NCBI GenBank assembly: GCA_020720185.1
Contig: DYPB01000062.1
Location: 1-11,037 of the forward strand
Direction of reading: 5' to 3'
Length of the DNA: 11,037 bases
Source: Flavobacterium psychrophilum
GTDB taxonomy: Bacteria; Bacteroidota; Bacteroidia; Flavobacteriales; Flavobacteriaceae
Position numbers and translations under genes: made by a program. Below the pieces are notes generated by a model. That model was not told the origin of the DNA and did not search any database. It saw only the letters and a list, made by a program, of their open reading frames with translations. Positions 6,922 to 11,037 of this stretch are shown here, in pieces (within the stretch, counting starts at the first letter, position 1; each line of letters opens with the position of its first letter).

Positions 6922-8118
6922 TTACAGTTGATTATACACCAAAACAGCCTCTTTTAAAATTCGTACGGCTTTAATCAAATCTTCTTTTTTTAATACATAG
7001 GCAATTCGGACTTCATTTAATCCAGTATTTTCTGAACTATAAAAACCAGCAGCGGGTGCAATCATAACGGTCTCATTATTAAAACTATACTCTTCTAACA
7101 ACCATTGTGCAAATTTATCCGCATTATCAACAGGTAATTGAGCAATGCAATAAAAAGCACCTTTTGGTGTGGCAACTTTTACACCCTCTATGTGGTTTAA
7201 TTCTGTAATTAATATATCTCGACGCTCTTTATACTCTTCAATAACTTCATCAAAATAACTTTGAGGAGTATCCAAGGCAGCTTCGCTCGCAATTTGAGCA
7301 TAAGTAGGAGGACTCAATCGGGCTTGTGCAAATTTCATAGCTGTTGCCATAACCTCCTTATTTTTAGAAACTATACAACCAATTCTTGCTCCACACATAC
7401 TATATCTTTTTGATACAGAATCAATCATTATTGCATTTTCAAAAATTTCAGGGAAGTGCATAACAGAATGGTGCTTTTCATCTTTATCGTAAATAAATTC
7501 ACGATAAACCTCGTCTGCAATTAAAAATAAATCATGCTTTTTTACCATATTTGCTAATTGTTGCATTTCTTCTTTAGAATATAAATATCCTGTTGGATTT
7601 CCAGGATTACAAATAAGAATTGCTCTTGTTTTTGAGCTAATTAATTTTTCAAAACTATCAATTGGAGGAAGCTCAAAACCAGTTTCAATACTAGAAATTA
7701 CAGGTACAACCGTTACACCATTTGCCGTCGAAAACCCATTATAATTAGCATAAAAAGGTTCGGGAATAATAATTTCATCCCCATAATCACAAGTACTACC
7801 AATAGCAAACATTAACGCCTCGGAACCGCCAGTTGTAATTATAATTTCTTCTTTTTCAATTGGCAGTCCAATATTTTTATAGAATGAAGATAATTTGTTT
7901 CTGTAACTTTCAAAACCAGCAGAATGACTGTATTCTAAAACCTCAATCGTATTGTTTTTTACAGCATTTATTGCAACAGTAGGAGTTTTGATATCAGGTT
8001 GTCCGATGTTAAGGTGATAAACTTTATTTCCTTTTTTTTTTGCAATTTCTGAATAAGGTACCAATTTTCTAATTGGTGATTCAGGCATATTTTTTCCTTT
8101 ATTTGAAATTTTAGGCAT
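6922..8118 (-). CDS. PLP-dependent class I/II aminotransferase, aspartate aminotransferase type
   Basis: This fold-type I aminotransferase of 398 residues probably moves amino groups between aspartate or a similar amino acid and 2-oxoglutarate in the cytoplasm. Seen motifs are NIGQPDIKTP (37-46), TTGGSEALMFA (95-105) in the cofactor-binding region, NPGNPTG (171-177) with N174, ADEVY (201-205) with D202 and Y205, SVSKRYSMCGARIG (234-247) with Schiff-base K237 and phosphate-binding R246, and NEVRIAY (368-374) with carboxylate-binding R371. The N-terminus KISNKGKNMPESPIRKL is characteristic of the flavobacterial branch and fixes the ATG. Length is normal and all key residues are present. It is transcribed alone, ending convergently with the ABC permease gene. 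Substrate preference (aspartate, aromatic or prephenate) cannot be settled from sequence. Confidence 0.92.
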   Translation of the reverse strand: MPKISNKGKNMPESPIRKLVPYSEIAKKKGNKVYHLNIGQPDIKTPTVAINAVKNNTIEVLEYSHSAGFESYRNKLSSFYKNIGLPIEKEEIIITTGGSEALMFAIGSTCDYGDEIIIPEPFYANYNGFSTANGVTVVPVISSIETGFELPPIDSFEKLISSKTRAILICNPGNPTGYLYSKEEMQQLANMVKKHDLFLIADEVYREFIYDKDEKHHSVMHFPEIFENAIMIDSVSKRYSMCGARIGCIVSKNKEVMATAMKFAQARLSPPTYAQIASEAALDTPQSYFDEVIEEYKERRDILITELNHIEGVKVATPKGAFYCIAQLPVDNADKFAQWLLEEYSFNNETVMIAPAAGFYSSENTGLNEVRIAYVLKKEDLIKAVRILKEAVLVYNQL

Positions 8119-8138
8119 AATTTTATAATTTTAAACCA

Positions 8139-8146
8139 CAAAAATA
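8139..8146 (-). promoter_or_regulatory. Candidate -7 box of the aminotransferase gene
   Basis: The minus strand reads TATTTTTG, an exact TAnnTTTG match 20 bases before the ATG at 8118, predicting a short leader. No clear -33 TTTG is present at the usual distance, so the call rests on the -7 box and position. Confidence 0.5.
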
Positions 8147-8367
8147 CAATGTTATTTTAAATTAATATAACTAAAATGTATTTAAAACACCAATTTATTA
8201 CAAAATCGTTCCTTTTTAATCTCACTAAACTCTTGAGTCTTTTGTGAGCTACCCATTTTTGAGTTCATTAAGTTCTAATTCTCTACCAGTCCATCTTTGG
8301 GACACATCCAACTGTTCAGTAATATTTTTTTTGCGACTTATTGCAATTTAGATATGGTTTTATTTCA
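8147..8367. other. Noncoding stretch with a hairpin and a possible decayed coding remnant
   Basis: No intact gene is seen. An imperfect hairpin lies at 8221-8248, with CTCAC pairing GTGAG at the base and an ACT/AGT inner pairing. Just upstream of it on the minus strand, 8347-8249 reads as 32 codons with protein-like composition (including SQRWTGRELELNELKNG) and no start codon, ended by TAG. This may be the remnant of a dead gene, but the support is weak. Confidence 0.35.
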
Positions 8368-8375
8368 TACCTTTG
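8368..8375 (+). promoter_or_regulatory. Promoter -7 box upstream of the structured leader or small RNA
   Basis: TACCTTTG is an exact TAnnTTTG match on the plus strand, and predicts a transcription start near 8381. A TTG ending 24 bases upstream is further than ideal for a -33 box. I find no comparable box between here and the carboxylase ATG at 8674, so this may be the promoter of that gene as well. Confidence 0.5.
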
Positions 8376-8380
8376 ACTTT

Positions 8381-8557
8381 CTATTAAATGTTATATTCCA
8401 TTGTCTTTTGTTGTTATTAGACAAAGAAAAATATTTAACCTGGGTTCTTAAAATTAGTTTTCGGTAAATTTATTTTTTGTTGATGCTCTTTTTGTAACCC
8501 AGATTAATTTTAAAGAGAGAAAGTTTTATTGATTTTCTCTCTTATTTTTCTTGTTTT
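8381..8557 (+). ncRNA. Candidate structured small RNA or attenuator leader upstream of the carboxylase gene
   Basis: After the promoter box comes a minor 6-bp stem (TTGTCT 8401-8406 with AGACAA 8418-8423). The main stem follows: 8435-8446 (TTAACCTGGGTT) pairs with 8496-8507 (AACCCAGATTAA) at 11 of 12 positions, enclosing a 49-base AU-rich loop. A strong terminator follows at once. The predicted transcript is about 175 bases. The stem contains the only GC-rich block in this gap. It may be a free small RNA (its size and single long stem would allow a 6S-like RNA) or a conditional leader for the gene at 8674. I cannot match it to a named family from memory. Ends are estimated. Confidence 0.45.
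8513..8557 (+). terminator. Strong intrinsic terminator upstream of the carboxylase gene
   Basis: AAGAGAGAAA at 8513-8522 pairs perfectly with TTTCTCTCTT at 8534-8543, plus a G-U pair at 8523/8533, around a 9-base loop. It is followed by ATTTTT and a second T run to 8557. No annotated plus-strand gene lies upstream before 6890, so it must end a small RNA or act as an attenuator 117 bases ahead of the carboxylase ATG. Confidence 0.75.
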
Positions 8558-8673
8558 TAATTCCGCTATCTTCCATCAAAAAGAAGGAAATAAAACCTAA
8601 TAATTGGACATACTAATAAAGTTTAAACAAGTTTTTAGCACCAAATAAACCTAAAAAAAATTACAATTAAATA

Positions 8674-10302
8674 ATGGATATCAATTTCAATAAAAACGAA
8701 GACCACAACAAATTATTACTGTCTGATTTGCGACAAAAATTCGCCAAAGTGAAATTAGGCGGAGGAGAAAAACGCATCGAAAAATTACACGCTGAAGGCA
8801 AAATGACAGCCAGAGAACGAATTGATTATTTGCTTGACGATAAAGCAAATAGCCTTGAAATTGGAGCATTCGTAGGAGATAAAATGTATGCCGAACATGG
8901 TGGCTGCCCGTCTGGTGGAGTGGTTATAAAAATGGGTTATATCAAAGGAAAACAATGTATAGTTGTTGCCAATGATGCTACCGTAAAAGCGGGTGCATGG
9001 TTTCCTATTACTGGAAAAAAAAACCTTCGAGCACAGGAAATTGCTATGGAAAATAGGCTACCAATTATATATCTTGTAGATTCGGCAGGTGTTTATTTGC
9101 CTTTGCAAGACGAAATTTTTCCAGATAAGGAACATTTCGGACGCATTTTTAGAAATAATGCCATTATGAGTAGTATGGGAATTACCCAAATTGCAGCCGT
9201 TATGGGGAGTTGTGTGGCTGGTGGAGCTTATTTGCCAATAATGAGTGATGAGGCTATGATTGTTGATAAAACTGGTTCTATTTTCTTGGCAGGAAGTTAT
9301 TTAGTAAAAGCAGCAATTGGCGAAAATATTGATAATGAAACACTTGGCGGAGCAACAACCCACTGCGAAATATCAGGAGTTACAGATTATAAAGCCAAAG
9401 ACGACAAAGATGCATTGGATAGAATTAAGAATATTGTGGGTAAAATTGGCAATTTTGATCAAGCTGGTTTTAATAGAATAAAAGCCGAAAAACCAATTTT
9501 GAACGAGCAAGATATTTATGGAATTTTACCAAAATCGAGAGCAGAACAATACGATACTTATGAAATTATAAAACGATTAGTTGATAATTCTGAATTTGAT
9601 GAATATAAAGGTGATTATGGAAAAACCTTAATTACGGTATATGCCAGAATTGATGGTTGGGCTGTTGGAATAGTTGCTAATCAAAGAAAAGTAGTGAAAA
9701 CTGCCAAAGGCGAAATGCAATTTGGCGGTGCTATTTATTCGGATTCAGCAGATAAAGCCACACGATTTATTGCTAATTGTAATCAGAAAAAAATTCCTTT
9801 AGTTTTTTTACAAGATGTAACTGGTTTTATGGTTGGCTCCAAATCAGAACACGGTGGAATTATAAAAGATGGTGCAAAAATGGTTAATGCTGTTTCCAAT
9901 TCGGTAGTGCCAAAATTCACAATAATTATCGGAAACTCTTATGGGGCAGGCAATTATGCAATGTGTGGAAAGGCGTACGACCCCCGATTGATAGTGGCTT
10001 GGCCATCGGCAGAACTGGCAGTTATGGGTGGCACACAAGCCGCAAAAGTTTTGGCACAAATAGAAACCAGTTCCCTAAAAGCCAAAGGTGAAATTGTTGA
10101 TGAGGTTAAAGAAAAAGAATTATTTGATAAAATAAAATCTATATACGACGAGCAAGTTTCGCCCTATTATGCGGCAGCCAGACTTTGGACTGATGCAATA
10201 ATTGACCCTCTGGAAACCCGTTCGTGGATTTCGATGGGAATTGAAGCTGCCAACCACTCGCCTATCGAAAAGAAATTTAATATGGGGGTTTTACAGGTTT
10301 AA
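8674..10302 (+). CDS. Acyl-CoA carboxylase carboxyltransferase (beta) subunit, methylcrotonyl-CoA carboxylase type
   Basis: The beta subunit transfers the carboxyl group from biotin to an acyl-CoA; in the methylcrotonyl-type enzyme this is a step of leucine breakdown. The 542-residue length fits the family. The N-domain has MTARERIDYLLD (44-55), FGRIFRNNAIMSS (155-167) and the oxyanion-hole loop GSCVAGGAYLPIMSDEA (178-194). The C-domain has QDVTGFMVG (380-388), KDGAKMVNAV (398-407), GNSYGAGNYAMCGKAYDPR (420-438) and the ending WTDAIIDPLETR (505-516). The GAGNYAMCGKAY stretch and DP-TR ending favour methylcrotonyl- or geranyl-CoA over propionyl-CoA carboxylases. No biotin carboxylase/carrier alpha subunit follows, so it must be encoded elsewhere. 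The gene lies behind a terminator-bearing leader. Confidence 0.93.
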   Translation: MDINFNKNEDHNKLLLSDLRQKFAKVKLGGGEKRIEKLHAEGKMTARERIDYLLDDKANSLEIGAFVGDKMYAEHGGCPSGGVVIKMGYIKGKQCIVVANDATVKAGAWFPITGKKNLRAQEIAMENRLPIIYLVDSAGVYLPLQDEIFPDKEHFGRIFRNNAIMSSMGITQIAAVMGSCVAGGAYLPIMSDEAMIVDKTGSIFLAGSYLVKAAIGENIDNETLGGATTHCEISGVTDYKAKDDKDALDRIKNIVGKIGNFDQAGFNRIKAEKPILNEQDIYGILPKSRAEQYDTYEIIKRLVDNSEFDEYKGDYGKTLITVYARIDGWAVGIVANQRKVVKTAKGEMQFGGAIYSDSADKATRFIANCNQKKIPLVFLQDVTGFMVGSKSEHGGIIKDGAKMVNAVSNSVVPKFTIIIGNSYGAGNYAMCGKAYDPRLIVAWPSAELAVMGGTQAAKVLAQIETSSLKAKGEIVDEVKEKELFDKIKSIYDEQVSPYYAAARLWTDAIIDPLETRSWISMGIEAANHSPIEKKFNMGVLQV

Positions 10303-10335
10303 AACAGTCAAAAATTGTATGTCAAAAGTTTTAAA

Positions 10336-10356
10336 TTCATAACTCATAATTCATAA
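10336..10356 (+). repeat. Three tandem copies of the 7-mer YTCATAA
   Basis: TTCATAA, CTCATAA and TTCATAA follow each other exactly at 10336-10342, 10343-10349 and 10350-10356, between the carboxylase stop and the next gene. Short TCATAA-type runs are common in AT-rich Bacteroidota intergenic DNA. No function is evident. Confidence 0.6.
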
Positions 10357-10364
10357 TTATTTTA

Positions 10365-10372
10365 TATTATTG
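10365..10372 (+). promoter_or_regulatory. Weak candidate -7 box before the uncharacterised gene
   Basis: TATTATTG matches TAnnTTTG at 7 of 8 positions and lies 30 bases before the ATG at 10403. No clear -33 element is visible. Confidence 0.3.
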
Positions 10373-10402
10373 CTAAAAATTATTAATCTAAAAAATAAAA
10401 TT

Positions 10403-10885
10403 ATGCCATTAGAAAATCTAAACAGCAACCACTTTACCCCTGCCGAGGTAACTATTGTAACCGACAGTTTGAATGCTATTGAAACTGCGTTGAGCCCAAA
10501 ATTTAAAAACCTATCGCCCGAAGAACGGCAACGATATGGTAGTGTGAATGAGCAAAACAAATTGATTATTAACAAAACTATGGATTACAGGAACAGCCAA
10601 CCTGCCTTGTGCAGTCCTGATGTCGATTGGACAGAATTTGCTGCCGATTATGCCACCAGAGCATTTTTGCAATCTTCGATTTCTAGAATGCAGGATATGA
10701 TTGACAAATTGAATAACAACAAAATTTTGCACGATTATGACAATTATCAAGCTGCATTGACTGATTATGACTATTCTAAATACAAAATGGGAACCAGCAC
10801 CGCTGGATATGAAAATAAAGTGAATGAATTATCACAGTTTTTTAACCGAACAGGTACAACTAATACTCCGCCACCTGCCGTATAA
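10403..10885 (+). CDS. Uncharacterised Bacteroidota protein, soluble and helical
   Basis: The 160-residue protein starts MPLENLNSNHFTPAEVTIV. It then shows DSLNAIETALSPKFKNLSPEERQRYGSV with residues that suggest two helices, NEQNKLIINKTMDY, a central WTEFAADYATRAF, and DYDNYQAALTDYDYSKY near 110-130, before a low-complexity TTNTPPP tail. I recognise this overall pattern (a leading MxLEN, a P-E-R-Q/R-x-Y-G turn, a late D-x-DNYxxAL) from conserved hypothetical proteins of Bacteroidota, but know no function. There is no signal peptide or transmembrane helix. An upstream in-frame TTG at 10370 would add 11 residues rich in K, I and N. The ATG at 10403 fits the family start better. The gene is followed by its own terminator and is probably transcribed alone. 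Confidence 0.72.
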   Translation: MPLENLNSNHFTPAEVTIVTDSLNAIETALSPKFKNLSPEERQRYGSVNEQNKLIINKTMDYRNSQPALCSPDVDWTEFAADYATRAFLQSSISRMQDMIDKLNNNKILHDYDNYQAALTDYDYSKYKMGTSTAGYENKVNELSQFFNRTGTTNTPPPAV

Positions 10886-10915
10886 TTTTAGATTTAGGAT
10901 TTAAGATTCAGGACT

Positions 10916-10955
10916 AAAGCCATCCTTTTAAGTGATTGAAAGGGTGGTTTTTTTT
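10916..10955 (+). terminator. Intrinsic terminator of the uncharacterised gene
   Basis: CCATCCTTT at 10920-10928 pairs with AAAGGGTGG at 10939-10947 (one T-G wobble), extended by AAAG against TTTT. It is followed by eight T at 10948-10955. It lies about 30 bases after the stop codon. Confidence 0.88.
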
Positions 10956-10983
10956 GTTGCAGTAGTAAAAAAATGACCACTAT

Positions 10984-11010
10984 TGTCATTTCGACGAAGG
11001 AGAAATCTCA
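10984..11010. repeat. Interspersed repeat of the TGTCATTTCGACGAAGGAG type
   Basis: This intergenic segment reads TTGTCATTTCGACGAAGGAG and continues AAATCTCA. I recall it as a frequently repeated motif in flavobacterial genomes. It contains the near-palindrome TTCGACGAA and an ATTTC/GAAAT pairing, so it can fold into a small hairpin. Only one copy is seen in the window, so the repeat call depends on outside knowledge. Confidence 0.5.
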
Positions 11011-11037
11011 TTAGAAATTAAAGTAATAAAAAGTATT

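Noticed and set aside
8388..8420. Ten-codon leader peptide MLYSIVFCCY at the start of the candidate RNA
   Set aside because: A frame this short is expected by chance. It is not enriched in leucine or another regulatory amino acid, so it does not by itself support peptide-based attenuation.
1..11037. CRISPR array, tRNA, rRNA, complete insertion sequence or toxin-antitoxin pair
   Set aside because: I looked on both strands for regular direct repeats, cloverleaf-like stems, transposase motifs and paired small genes, and found none.

Overview
The window looks like a chromosomal piece of a Bacteroidota genome, most likely a flavobacterium. The DNA is strongly AT-rich. Several intergenic regions carry close matches to the Bacteroidota housekeeping promoter element TAnnTTTG. 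There are no convincing Shine-Dalgarno sites. The proteins (TerC, RuvA, a pRiA4b ORF-3-like protein, NdpA, a type-I aminotransferase, a methylcrotonyl-type carboxylase subunit and a small lipoprotein of a flavobacterial family) read as ordinary flavobacterial housekeeping and accessory genes. The placement below phylum is inference.

Layout. 1-303: the C-terminal tail of a plus-strand alpha-oxoamine-synthase-like (BioF/Kbl) enzyme, a bidirectional terminator, and an 11-bp inverted repeat. 304-1562 (minus): a small lipoprotein gene followed 5 bases later by terC, probably one transcript. 1563-1960: noncoding, with candidate promoters for that pair. 1961-2542 (minus): ruvA. 2543-2716: divergent promoters. 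2717-6890 (plus): five co-oriented genes encoding a pRiA4b ORF-3-like protein, NdpA, a second lipoprotein, and an ABC ATPase plus permease. The two ABC genes are separated by a GC-rich REP-like insertion. 6922-8118 (minus): aspartate aminotransferase-type enzyme, ending convergently at a terminator shared with the permease gene end. 8119-8673: a long gap with a candidate structured RNA. 8674-10302 (plus): carboxyltransferase beta subunit. 10403-10885 (plus): an uncharacterised Bacteroidota protein, a terminator and an interspersed repeat.

How the genes work together. Only three groupings are supported by spacing: lipoprotein with TerC, ABC ATPase with permease (a BcrAB/NatAB-like exporter), and possibly the pRiA4b-like gene with ndpA. 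The other genes look like neighbours rather than a pathway.

The most interesting spot is 8368-8557. A perfect TAnnTTTG box is followed by a 12-position stem with one mismatch, then a strong intrinsic terminator, all upstream of the carboxylase gene and with no second promoter visible before it. This could be an unannotated small RNA or an attenuator-type leader. No defence system, CRISPR array, complete insertion sequence, tRNA or rRNA was found.
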